DNA from: Streptomyces roseolilacinus
GTDB lineage: Bacteria; Actinomycetota; Actinomycetes; Streptomycetales; Streptomycetaceae
Assembly (NCBI RefSeq): GCF_014649335.1
Contig: NZ_BMSV01000003.1
Coordinates: forward strand, 310,001-374,000
DNA length: 64,000 nt
Direction: 5' to 3'
Shown here: piece by piece, positions 17,802-25,779 of the stretch
Numbering within the stretch: the first letter of the stretch is position 1
Layout of the letters: every line of letters starts with the position of its first letter
Position numbers and translations under genes: made by a program
Notes under the pieces: generated by a model
Database searches by the model: none
Seen by the model: the letters and a program-made list of their open reading frames with translations, nothing else
Told to the model about the DNA's origin: nothing

Positions 17802-19209
17802 CCTCGCCGTCGTCGGCGCGGGCCCCGCCGGGCTCGCCGCCGCCGTCACCGCCGCCGACCGGGGCCTGAGGGTCGTGCTGCTCGACGCGGGGGAGCGCCC
17901 CGGCGGCCAGATCCACCGCCACGCCGCCGGGCAGGCCCACCCGCCCTCCCTCCACGGCCGGCGCCACTTCGCCCCCCGCGCCCGCCGGCTGGCGGCCCAC
18001 CGCCGCGCCGGCCGCGTCACCCACCTGCCCGCCCACCACGTGTGGACGGTCGTCCCGCACGACGGGGCCGACGGGGCATGGGCGCTGCACGCCGTCGCCG
18101 GCCCCGACGAGGCGCCCGCCACCGTCCACGCCCGCACCGTCCTGCTCGCCACCGGCGCGTACGAACGCCACCTCCCCTTCCCCGGCTGGACCCTGCCGGG
18201 CGTCGTCGGCGCGGGCGGCGCGCAGGCCCTGCTGAAGTCCGGGCTCGTCCTGCCCGGCCGGCGCGTCGTCGTCGCCGGCAGCGGCCCCCTGCTGCTCGCC
18301 GTCGCCGGCTCGCTCGCCGCCGCCGGGGCGCGGGTGCCGGCCGTCGTGGAGGCCGCCGACTACACCGCGTACGCGAGCGGACTGCCCACCCTCCTGCGCA
18401 ACCCGGGGAAGCTCGCCGAGGCCGCCCTCCACGGCGGCACGCTCCTGCGCCACGCCGCCCGGCTGCTCACCCGGCACGCCGTCACCGCCGCCCACGGCAC
18501 CACCCGCGTCGAAGCGGTCACCGTCACCCGGCTCGACCGGGACTGGCGGCCCGTCCCCGGCACCTCCCGCCGCGTCCCGTGCGACGCCCTCGCGGTCGGG
18601 CACGGCCTCGTACCGCAGCTGGAGCTCGCCACCGGCCTCGGCTGCGCCACCCGCCGCACCCCGGACGACACCCCCGCGCTCGTCGTCGACGCCGACCAGG
18701 CGACGACCGTGCCCGGCGTGTGGGCCGCGGGGGAGACCGGCGGCGTCGGCGGCGCCGACCTGGCGCTCACCGAGGGGGAGATCGCCGCCGACGCCATCGC
18801 CCACGCCCTGCGCGGCACGCCCCGCGACCCGCGCCGCACCGCCGCCCTCACCCGCCGCCGCGCCAGGCTGCGCGCGTTCGCCGACACGATGGCCGCCGCG
18901 CACCGGCCCGGCCCCGGCTGGACCGGCTGGCTCGACGACACCACCGAGGTGTGCCGCTGCGAGGAGGTCACCGCCGGCCGCGTCCGCGAGGCCGTCGCCG
19001 ACCTCGGCGCCCACGACGCCCGCACCGTCAAGCTGCTCACCCGCGCCGGGATGGGCTGGTGCCAGGGCCGCATGTGCGGGCAGGCCGTCGCCCGCCTCGC
19101 CGGCGAGCCCCCCGCCCCCGACCGCCGCCCCCTGTCCTGCCCCGTACCCCTCGGCCACCTGGCCGCCCCGCCCACCACCGACCCCACCGACCGAGGAGCC
19201 CGCGCATGA
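17785..19209 (+). CDS. FAD/NAD-binding (alpha) subunit of the hydroxyproline dehydrogenase
   Basis: 474 residues, ATG start within the preceding gene. The N-terminal GAGPAGLAAA motif binds FAD; a second glycine-rich motif (VAGSGPLLLA, around 170) lies in the middle. The C-terminus carries a BFD-like [2Fe-2S] site with Cys390, Cys392, Cys426 and Cys431 (CRC then CQGRMC), as in HcnB/OoxA subunits. It belongs to the heterotrimeric amine dehydrogenase type, passing electrons on to the respiratory chain. The stop overlaps the DapA-family ATG (ATGA), so the genes are translationally coupled. Confidence 0.85.
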   Translation: MTPSADLAVVGAGPAGLAAAVTAADRGLRVVLLDAGERPGGQIHRHAAGQAHPPSLHGRRHFAPRARRLAAHRRAGRVTHLPAHHVWTVVPHDGADGAWALHAVAGPDEAPATVHARTVLLATGAYERHLPFPGWTLPGVVGAGGAQALLKSGLVLPGRRVVVAGSGPLLLAVAGSLAAAGARVPAVVEAADYTAYASGLPTLLRNPGKLAEAALHGGTLLRHAARLLTRHAVTAAHGTTRVEAVTVTRLDRDWRPVPGTSRRVPCDALAVGHGLVPQLELATGLGCATRRTPDDTPALVVDADQATTVPGVWAAGETGGVGGADLALTEGEIAADAIAHALRGTPRDPRRTAALTRRRARLRAFADTMAAAHRPGPGWTGWLDDTTEVCRCEEVTAGRVREAVADLGAHDARTVKLLTRAGMGWCQGRMCGQAVARLAGEPPAPDRRPLSCPVPLGHLAAPPTTDPTDRGARA

Positions 19210-20111
19210 CCCAGCCGGACAACCGCACCCGACCCTGGCACGGCATCATGGTCGCCACCGCCCTGCCCCTGCGCGACGACCTGTCCGTCGACTACGACGC
19301 CTACGCCGAGCACGTCGCCCGCCTCGTCGCCGACGGCTGCGACGGCGTCGTCCCCAACGGCTCCCTCGGCGAGTACCAGACCCTCGGCGACGACGAGCGG
19401 GACCGCGTCGTCCGGGTCGCCGTCGAGGCGGCCGGCGACGGCGCCCGCGTGATGCCCGGCGTCTCCGCGTACGGCAGCGCCGAGGCCCGCCGCTGGGCCG
19501 AGCGGGCCGCCGACGCCGGCTGCGGCTCCGTGCTCCTCCTGCCGCCCAACGCGTACCGCGCCGACGACGCGGCCGTCCGCGCCCACTACGCCGAGGTGGC
19601 CCGGGCCGGGCTGCCGGTCGTCGCGTACAACAACCCGCACGACACGAAGGTCGACCTGACGCCCTCCCTGCTCGCCCGGATGCACGGCGACGGGCACGTC
19701 GTCGCCGTCAAGGAGTTCAGCGGCGACGTCCGCCGCGCCTACGAGCTCGCCGAACTCGCCCCCGACCTGGACCTGCTCGTCGGCGCCGACGACGTCCTGC
19801 TCGAACTCGCCCTCGCCGGCGCGGTCGGCTGGATCGCCGGCTACCCCAACGCCCTGCCCGGTGCCTGCGCCGCCCTCTACCGGGCCGCCACCACCCACGA
19901 CCTGGACCTCGCCCTGCCGCTGTACCGGGTCCTGCACCCGCTGCTGCGCTGGGACTCCAGGACCGAGTTCGTACAGGCCATCAAACTGTCCATGGACATC
20001 GCCGGCCGCCCCGGCGGCCCCACCCGCCCGCCGCGCTCCCCGCTCACCGGCGAGCAGGCCGCCGCCGTCCGCGCGGCCACCGAGAAGGCCCTCGCCGAGG
20101 GCCTGGACTGA
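19206..20111 (+). CDS. DapA-family lyase, likely 1-pyrroline-4-hydroxy-2-carboxylate deaminase
   Basis: 301 residues, a dihydrodipicolinate synthase/N-acetylneuraminate lyase-type TIM barrel. Schiff-base lysine is Lys169 in AVKEFSGD and the catalytic Tyr is Tyr141 in VAYNNPHDT; the GSLGEY motif replaces the GTTGE loop of true DapA. Between dehydrogenase and epimerase genes of the hydroxyproline pathway it most likely deaminates the dehydrogenase product to 2,5-dioxovalerate (alpha-ketoglutarate semialdehyde). No semialdehyde dehydrogenase gene is present in the window, so the final step to 2-oxoglutarate must be supplied elsewhere. ATGA overlap with the previous gene. Confidence 0.85.
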   Translation: MTQPDNRTRPWHGIMVATALPLRDDLSVDYDAYAEHVARLVADGCDGVVPNGSLGEYQTLGDDERDRVVRVAVEAAGDGARVMPGVSAYGSAEARRWAERAADAGCGSVLLLPPNAYRADDAAVRAHYAEVARAGLPVVAYNNPHDTKVDLTPSLLARMHGDGHVVAVKEFSGDVRRAYELAELAPDLDLLVGADDVLLELALAGAVGWIAGYPNALPGACAALYRAATTHDLDLALPLYRVLHPLLRWDSRTEFVQAIKLSMDIAGRPGGPTRPPRSPLTGEQAAAVRAATEKALAEGLD

Positions 20112-20128
20112 CCACCGGAGGCCCGCCG

Positions 20129-21130
20129 ATGCGTACCCGCCACGTCTACCACGCCGTCGACTCGCACACCGAGGGCATGCCCACCCGGGTCGTCACCGGC
20201 GGCGTCGGCGTCCTGCCCGGCGCCACCATGGCCGAGCGCCGCCGCCACCTCGTCGACCGGCTCGACCACGTCCGCACCCTGCTGATGTACGAGCCGCGCG
20301 GCCACTCCGCGATGAGCGGCGCCATCCTCCAGCCGCCCACCCGCCCCGACGCCGACTACGGCGTGCTGTACGTCGAGGTGTCCGGCGCGCTGCCGATGTG
20401 CGGGCACGGCACGATCGGCGTCGCCACCGTCCTCGTCGAGACGGGCATGGTGGCCGTCACCGAACCGGTCACCACCGTCCGCCTCGACACCCCCGCCGGA
20501 CTCGTCTGCGCGGACGTGCGGGTGGAGGACGGCGCGGCGAAGGCGGTCACCCTCACCAACGTGCCCGCGTTCGCCGTGGCCCTGGACCGCACGGTCGAGG
20601 TGCCCGGCTTCGGCACGGTCCCCTACGACCTGGCCTACGGCGGGAACTTCTACGCCTTCGTCCGGCTGGACGCGCTGGGCCTGCCCTTCGACCGGTCCCG
20701 CAAGGACGACCTCCTCGCCGCCGGCCTCGCGATCATGGAGGCCGTCAACGACGCGGACCGGCCGGTCCACCCGGAGGACCCGGGGATCGGCGGGCTCAAG
20801 CACGTCTACCTGGCCGCGCCCGGCTCGGACGCCGCGCACTCCCGGCACGCGATGGCCATCCACCCGGGCTGGTTCGACCGCTCCCCGTGCGGCACGGGCA
20901 CCTCCGCGCGGATGGCGCAGCTCCACGCGCGCGGGCGGCTGCCGCTGGGCCGGGACTTCGTCAACGAGTCGTTCCTCGGGACCCGGTTCACCGGGCGGCT
21001 CGTCGCCGAGACGACGGTCGGCGGCCTGCCCGCCGTCGTCCCGACCGTCACGGGACGGGCGTGGATCACCGGCACGGCCCAGTACTTCCTGGACCCCGAC
21101 GATCCGTTCCCGGCGGGTTTCCTACTCTGA
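20129..21130 (+). CDS. 4-hydroxyproline 2-epimerase (proline racemase family)
   Basis: 333 residues, ATG with GGAGG upstream. Both catalytic cysteines of the racemase/epimerase group are present: Cys91 in LPMCGHGTI and Cys254 in SPCGTGTSA. Dehydratase members of this family carry Thr at the second position, so epimerisation is expected. It converts trans-4-hydroxy-L-proline to cis-4-hydroxy-D-proline, the first pathway step, which feeds the dehydrogenase encoded upstream. Proline racemase is the alternative, but the operon context favours hydroxyproline. Confidence 0.9.
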   Translation: MRTRHVYHAVDSHTEGMPTRVVTGGVGVLPGATMAERRRHLVDRLDHVRTLLMYEPRGHSAMSGAILQPPTRPDADYGVLYVEVSGALPMCGHGTIGVATVLVETGMVAVTEPVTTVRLDTPAGLVCADVRVEDGAAKAVTLTNVPAFAVALDRTVEVPGFGTVPYDLAYGGNFYAFVRLDALGLPFDRSRKDDLLAAGLAIMEAVNDADRPVHPEDPGIGGLKHVYLAAPGSDAAHSRHAMAIHPGWFDRSPCGTGTSARMAQLHARGRLPLGRDFVNESFLGTRFTGRLVAETTVGGLPAVVPTVTGRAWITGTAQYFLDPDDPFPAGFLL

Positions 21131-21179
21131 GGTGACCGCGATCGCACGACGCACGACGGCAGCAGCCCGGAGGTAGGCC

Positions 21180-21851
21180 ATGGGTGGCCACTTGAAACAG
21201 CCGCACCTCATCACCGCGCAGGAGCGCCTGCGCGACCAGGTCGCCCACGCCCTGCGCGCCGCCCTGATCTCCGGTGAGCTCCAGCCGGGCCGGGTCTACT
21301 CGGCCCCGGCGCTCGCCGCGGACTTCGGCATCTCCGCCACCCCGGTGCGGGAGGCGATGCTCGACCTGGCCCGCGAGGGCCTGGTCGAGCCGGTACGGAA
21401 CAAGGGGTTCCGGGTGACCGAGGTCAGCGAACGCGACCTCGACCAGTACTCGGAGCTCCGCGCGCTGATCGAGGTGCCCACGGTCGGCGCCGTCACCCGC
21501 TCCGCGACCCGCGAGCAGCTGGAGGCGCTGCGGCCGGTCGCCGAGGAGATCGTCGTGTCGGCCCGCGGCCACGACCTCATCGGCTACCTCGACGCCGACC
21601 GCCGCTTCCACCTGTCGCTGCTCGGGCTGCACGGCAACGACCGGCTCGTCGAGACCGTCGGGGACCTGCGCAAGCGCTCCCGCCTGTACGGCCTGACCGC
21701 CCTCGACGAACGCGGCCTGCTGATCGCGTCCGCCCGCGAGCACCTGGAGCTGCTCGACCTGATGCTCGCGGGCGACGCGGCGGCGGCCGAGGCGTGCATG
21801 GCCCGGCACCTCGGCCACGTGCGGTCGCTGTGGGCCGCCGAGGACCGCTGA
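21180..21851 (+). CDS. GntR-family (FadR/FCD type) transcriptional regulator
   Basis: 223 residues, ATG with CGGAGG upstream. N-terminal winged helix: residues about 15-80 contain LRAALISGELQPG and SATPVREAMLDLAREGLV, the GntR DNA-binding signature. The C-terminal FCD domain has the metal/ligand-binding His pattern (DRRFHLSLL, HLELLDL and ARHLGH). As the last gene of the operon in the same direction, it is probably the local hydroxyproline-responsive repressor. A shorter start cannot be excluded. Confidence 0.92.
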   Translation: MGGHLKQPHLITAQERLRDQVAHALRAALISGELQPGRVYSAPALAADFGISATPVREAMLDLAREGLVEPVRNKGFRVTEVSERDLDQYSELRALIEVPTVGAVTRSATREQLEALRPVAEEIVVSARGHDLIGYLDADRRFHLSLLGLHGNDRLVETVGDLRKRSRLYGLTALDERGLLIASAREHLELLDLMLAGDAAAAEACMARHLGHVRSLWAAEDR

Positions 21852-22004
21852 CCCCCGGACCGCGCGGGGCGCCCCGCCCCCACGGCGGCGGCGCGGGACG
21901 CCCCTGCCGGTCACGCTCCCGCCGGGCCGGAAACCGGCGCGACCGGTACGCGACGGCTGCGGGCGGATCCGGTGGCCGGCGGGACCGGTCGCACGCGAAC
22001 CCGC

Positions 22005-22292
22005 CTACCGGCCGAGTCCCCGCGCGACGACGGCGGCCCGCAGCCGCGCCAGGCGCCGGCGCGCGTCCTGTTCGGCTTCCGGCCGGCCGGCGGACGGGTC
22101 GAGGGGCACCGACATCGCCTCGAGCTCCGCTTCGGGGAACTCCGCTCGTGCCGATCGACGGACCGGGCCCCCGTACCCGTGAGGCGTGTCCCGAGGCCGC
22201 CCGCAACCGTGGTCGCCCCGCACCGCGGCCGGACCGGACGCGACCGGACCGACGCGGTCGACTCGCCCGTCCGTACCGGTGAGTTCCTCCAC
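22005..22292 (-). CDS. Possible small protein or gene remnant
   Basis: A 95-codon frame from a GTG at 22292. The last 46 codons (from about 22142 down) have the normal strong G/C third-position bias and read as a charged helical protein end, while the first half has many T- and A-ending codons unlike the neighbours. No good ribosome site. It may be the surviving 3' end of a broken gene or chance. It lies in the 450-base gap between the GntR gene and the terminator at 22305, where I see nothing else convincing. Confidence 0.25.
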   Translation of the reverse strand: MEELTGTDGRVDRVGPVASGPAAVRGDHGCGRPRDTPHGYGGPVRRSARAEFPEAELEAMSVPLDPSAGRPEAEQDARRRLARLRAAVVARGLGR

Positions 22293-22304
22293 GGCCCTGA
22301 GGAC

Positions 22305-22350
22305 GTGAAGAGGCCCCCTCCCCGCCGCACCGGGGAGGGGGCCTCTTCAC
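22305..22350. terminator. Strong hairpin between convergent genes
   Basis: A perfect 20-base-pair stem (22305-22324 with 22331-22350) and a 6-base loop, 23 bases after the stop of the minus-strand surface-protein gene. No long U tract, as is usual in streptomycetes. Likely terminates the surface-protein gene and may act in both directions. Confidence 0.85.
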
Positions 22351-22373
22351 ACAGCCGTCGCTGCGGACTGATC

Positions 22374-24803
22374 TCAGCCGGTGGTGTCCGCCTTGCGGCG
22401 GCGCATCCACCACGTCAGCGCTCCGCCCGCCGCGACGGCGACGGCGGCGAGGGCGCCGATCAGGCCGACCGGGGTGTCCGACCCGGTGTCGGCGAGACCG
22501 CCGGCCGGGTCCTTCGCCGGGGGCCGGGTGGGCGTGCCGGTGTCACCGGGGCCCGGGGTGGTGGGGTCCGGCACCGGAGCCGACGGGGCGTCGGTCGGCG
22601 TCGGCTTCCCCGTGCCCGTGGGGGAGGGCGTGGGGGTCGGCGTGCCCGTGGGGGTCGGCGTCGGGCTGGGGACGGGCTTCCCGTCGTCGGTCCTCGCGGT
22701 GCCGCTCCCGCCGAGGAACGTCACATCGGCGTCCCGCGCGGAGGTCTGCGCCCGCACGCTGTCCTTCGTGGTCTGGGGAAGGTGCCGGTGCCGGAGCTGG
22801 AACTCCGCGGAGGTGATGTTGCGCTTGGGGGCCTCGGAGAAGTCGACGCCGCCCACGAAGAAGGTGTAGACGCGTCCGTCGCCCAGGGGCCACTCGTACG
22901 TGAAATCACCCTTGGTGAAGGACTCCACCATCTCCTTCCACACGGTGCGCTTGTCCCAGTCGGCGTTCTCGCCCCGCAGCGGCCAGCGCTTGAGGTCGTT
23001 GCTGTCGATGATGGGCCGGAAGTCGGTGGCCTTCCTGGCGTCCTGCTGCCGGATCCACTCGGCGGCCACCCGGGACTTGTAGACGCGGCGCAGGTCGGCG
23101 TACTTCTTCTCGGTGTTGATCTGCTTCTCGACGTGCGGCACGAGGTAGCGGTCGATCAGCTGGTGGCTGCGCTCCTTCTCCGCCGCGGTGAGCTTCTTGG
23201 AGCAGTCCTCGCCGTGCACGGGGGTGTCGAAGTCCATCGCCGCGTGGTTGACCTCGAGCGGGGCGTCGAGGATGTAGATGCCGCCGTCCTGCTCGCGGAC
23301 CTTCGCCCGGCCGGGAACGATCCAGTTGCGGCCGGATCCCCAGCACGGCACCCCGTCGACCTTGGGGGCGGCGTCCATGAACTCCTTGCCGGGGGACTTC
23401 TTCGGGTCCATGGCGCGGGAGAAGTCCCGCTTCATCTCCATGTCGGCCACGAGGAGGACCCGTCCGGCCTCGGTCTCGCCGAACCCCTTGTCCATGATCG
23501 TGTCCGGCTGGTCCGGATTCAGGTTCACCCACTGCCTGTCGGGGGTGAGGGCCAGCCACGTGAACAGGGCGTCCGAGGCCAGTTCGAGCTTCGCCTGCCC
23601 GCCCCAGCCGGGGTTCTCGTCCTCGTCGGGCACGAAGTCGGCCTTCATGCTGTAGTCCAGCCCCCTGCCCTTCACGGGGGTGCCGACGTACTGGAGCTCC
23701 AGGGTGGAGAAGTCGACGCCGCCGGGGCCGCGGCCGAGGACACCGCGGGTGTTCAGCTGGTTGTGCTGGTTCTGGATCTGCCGCGCCTGCGCCGGGTCCT
23801 TGCCGGAGTCGTGGGCGAGGGAGTTGATCGGGCCCTGGGTGCCGGTGTTCGGCCGCGGATTGAACACCGGGTAGGACGCGGTGTACTTCGTCTGCGGCCA
23901 CAGCCCCTTCGCCGTGGCCCGCCGCTCCGCGATCCGGATCGGGTTGCCCCCCGACCCTCGTTCGGCGCGGAGCTTGGCGTTCTCCGCCTTGTACTCCCTG
24001 GTGGTGGCCCCGTTGGGCCTCTCCCCGGCGTACATGGTGAACTTCGACTTCGTGAAGTCGTGCTTCGCGTCCTTGTGGCGCAGGATGACCTTGTCGTTCT
24101 TGAACTGGTCGGTCTTCCGCTTGCCGTCGGCCTTGAACTCGCCCAGGTCGCCGGTGCGCTGGTTGTAGGCGTCGTAACGCCGGGAGGCGATCTTGTTGCC
24201 GTCCTTGTCGAAGATCTCGACCTTCACTTCGCACAGCCAGTCCGGGCCGACGAGGTTGTAGTCCTGGACGGTCTTCCGCTCGAAGACGCCGCCCTTCTCC
24301 CGGGAGTGCTGGGCACCGACGAGGTTCTGGGGCACCCACTTCCTGAACGCCTTCGGGGACGGCTTGCCCTGGATGTAGCGGGCGTAGCGAGCCCAGATGG
24401 CGCGCTTCATGTCCTCGGGATCCTTCGACGCCCGGTAGGCGGCGTCCCACTTCCTGATGTCGGCGTCGGTGTTGCCGACGCCGTTCAGGTCGGTGCGAGT
24501 GGGCGTGGGGACGTTTTCGAAGCCCTTGAACTCGAGGTTGAAGTAGTACTCCTCGTCCGGGCCGCTCCTGGTCCAATGGTGCTGGCCGGTGGGGGTTCCG
24601 GAGTTGTTCGGGGTGCGGGGGAGCGTCTTGCCGAGGTGCATCTTGTCGCACCGTCCGCCGGACGTGACCTTGGCGTAGTCGCCGGGCGCCGCGTTCGCGG
24701 CGGCGGGGAGGCCGACGAGCATCATCCCGGCCGCCGAGGCGACCGCGAGGCAGGAAGCCAGGCGTCGCCGGAGCCGGGTACGGATGGGTATCTGTGTTCT
24801 CAT
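22374..24803 (-). CDS. Secreted, sortase-anchored surface protein of unknown function
   Basis: 809 residues, ATG preceded by GGGGGA. Signal peptide at about 1-38: arginine-rich n-region, hydrophobic core and an ANAAPG cleavage region. The bulk (40-680) is a hydrophilic, charged globular region with few cysteines that I do not recognise; it keeps the feel of a single large family rather than repeats. A Pro/Thr/Ser/Gly stalk (repeated PTPTPTG units, near 690-750) follows, then LADTG at 770-774, a hydrophobic helix and RRRK. LAxTG is the motif used by class E sortases of high-GC Gram-positives, so the protein is probably linked to peptidoglycan. No sortase gene is nearby. Single-gene unit with its own hairpin. 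Confidence 0.85.
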   Translation of the reverse strand: MRTQIPIRTRLRRRLASCLAVASAAGMMLVGLPAAANAAPGDYAKVTSGGRCDKMHLGKTLPRTPNNSGTPTGQHHWTRSGPDEEYYFNLEFKGFENVPTPTRTDLNGVGNTDADIRKWDAAYRASKDPEDMKRAIWARYARYIQGKPSPKAFRKWVPQNLVGAQHSREKGGVFERKTVQDYNLVGPDWLCEVKVEIFDKDGNKIASRRYDAYNQRTGDLGEFKADGKRKTDQFKNDKVILRHKDAKHDFTKSKFTMYAGERPNGATTREYKAENAKLRAERGSGGNPIRIAERRATAKGLWPQTKYTASYPVFNPRPNTGTQGPINSLAHDSGKDPAQARQIQNQHNQLNTRGVLGRGPGGVDFSTLELQYVGTPVKGRGLDYSMKADFVPDEDENPGWGGQAKLELASDALFTWLALTPDRQWVNLNPDQPDTIMDKGFGETEAGRVLLVADMEMKRDFSRAMDPKKSPGKEFMDAAPKVDGVPCWGSGRNWIVPGRAKVREQDGGIYILDAPLEVNHAAMDFDTPVHGEDCSKKLTAAEKERSHQLIDRYLVPHVEKQINTEKKYADLRRVYKSRVAAEWIRQQDARKATDFRPIIDSNDLKRWPLRGENADWDKRTVWKEMVESFTKGDFTYEWPLGDGRVYTFFVGGVDFSEAPKRNITSAEFQLRHRHLPQTTKDSVRAQTSARDADVTFLGGSGTARTDDGKPVPSPTPTPTGTPTPTPSPTGTGKPTPTDAPSAPVPDPTTPGPGDTGTPTRPPAKDPAGGLADTGSDTPVGLIGALAAVAVAAGGALTWWMRRRKADTTG

Positions 24804-25007
24804 GCGTGTCCCCCGTCCTGGGGGCCACGGGACCTGAGCGGTGCGGGCGAGCGGCTAGCTGGGCCCCCGTGTCAGCTTTTCGCCGCCCGTCGACCGACAC
24901 ACTAGAGGAGTCCAACGCCGAGCCGGCAAGGGTTTGTCGGGCGAGTCGGGCATCCGCCCGGCGACACCGGGACGGTGACGCCGACCGTGTCCACTACCGT
25001 CGACGGC

Positions 25008-25565
25008 ATGACCGACCCCGACGAGACGTACGACCCGACCCGGCACCCCGACCTGCTCAGGTGGTTGGGCGAGCGCCAAGGCGCCCACGGAAGGTGGGCC
25101 GAACAGACCTCCCACGCGGACGTGCTGGACTTCACCCCGGCCTCCTTGGGGGTCCTGGACGGTCTGGTCCGGGAGACCGCGCACAGCATGGAGGAGATCA
25201 CCGCCCGGCGCATGACGCCCTTCGTCCAGGGCGCGATCTGGTACGTGGGAGAGGTCTTCTGCCGCCACCAGGCGATGGCGTGGAAGTACATCCCCGACAT
25301 CGTCAGCGGGGAGCTCGAACCGTTCTTCGGCGCGGCCGGGGAGACCTCCGCGCTCGATCACCCCTGCGTCGGCGTCCCCGACGACCCGGAAAGCTATCTG
25401 TACCCGCTGAACATGCTCCGCCGGATCCTCCTCACCGAGGACGAGGTCGGCGACCCGGTCGAGGAAACGTTGCTGTCGATCTTCGCCAATCCCTTCGACG
25501 AGGACTTCGACGAGGACGACGAAGACGACGACGAGGAACTGGACCCGGTCGACGGTCGGGGATGA
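25008..25565 (+). CDS. Hypothetical acidic protein
   Basis: 185 residues, not recognised. No signal peptide or membrane helix. The body is mixed alpha/beta with several Trp/His; the last 25 residues are a run dominated by Asp and Glu. I choose the ATG at 25008 because TACCGT (24995-25000) sits 7 bases before it, fitting a leaderless promoter; a GTG at 24975 in the same frame would overlap that element. Confidence 0.7.
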   Translation: MTDPDETYDPTRHPDLLRWLGERQGAHGRWAEQTSHADVLDFTPASLGVLDGLVRETAHSMEEITARRMTPFVQGAIWYVGEVFCRHQAMAWKYIPDIVSGELEPFFGAAGETSALDHPCVGVPDDPESYLYPLNMLRRILLTEDEVGDPVEETLLSIFANPFDEDFDEDDEDDDEELDPVDGRG

Positions 25566-25671
25566 CCCCCGCCCGCACAGCGGTGCGGCCCGCCCGCGCC
25601 GGGGGCGCGGCCCCGGCGACACCCGCCCGCCTCGTCCTCGCCGTTCGCGGGTGCTTCGCACACGGACCGGC

Positions 25672-25713
25672 CACCGGGGCGGGGGCCCGACGGGCCGGAC
25701 CCCCGCCCCGGTG
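25672..25713. terminator. Hairpin between the acidic protein gene and the HTH-MurA gene
   Basis: A 14-base-pair perfect stem (25672-25685 with 25700-25713) and a 14-base loop in the convergent gap. Placed to stop transcription from both sides. Confidence 0.6.
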
Positions 25714-25779
25714 CTTCCCGAGGCCGCACACATCACGCTCCGGCGGCCGGGGACGTGGCGGCGCTCCCTCCGAAGGCGG

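Noticed and set aside
21864..21877. GC-only palindrome after the GntR gene as a terminator
   Set aside because: 14 bases of G/C with no loop; expected often at this base composition.
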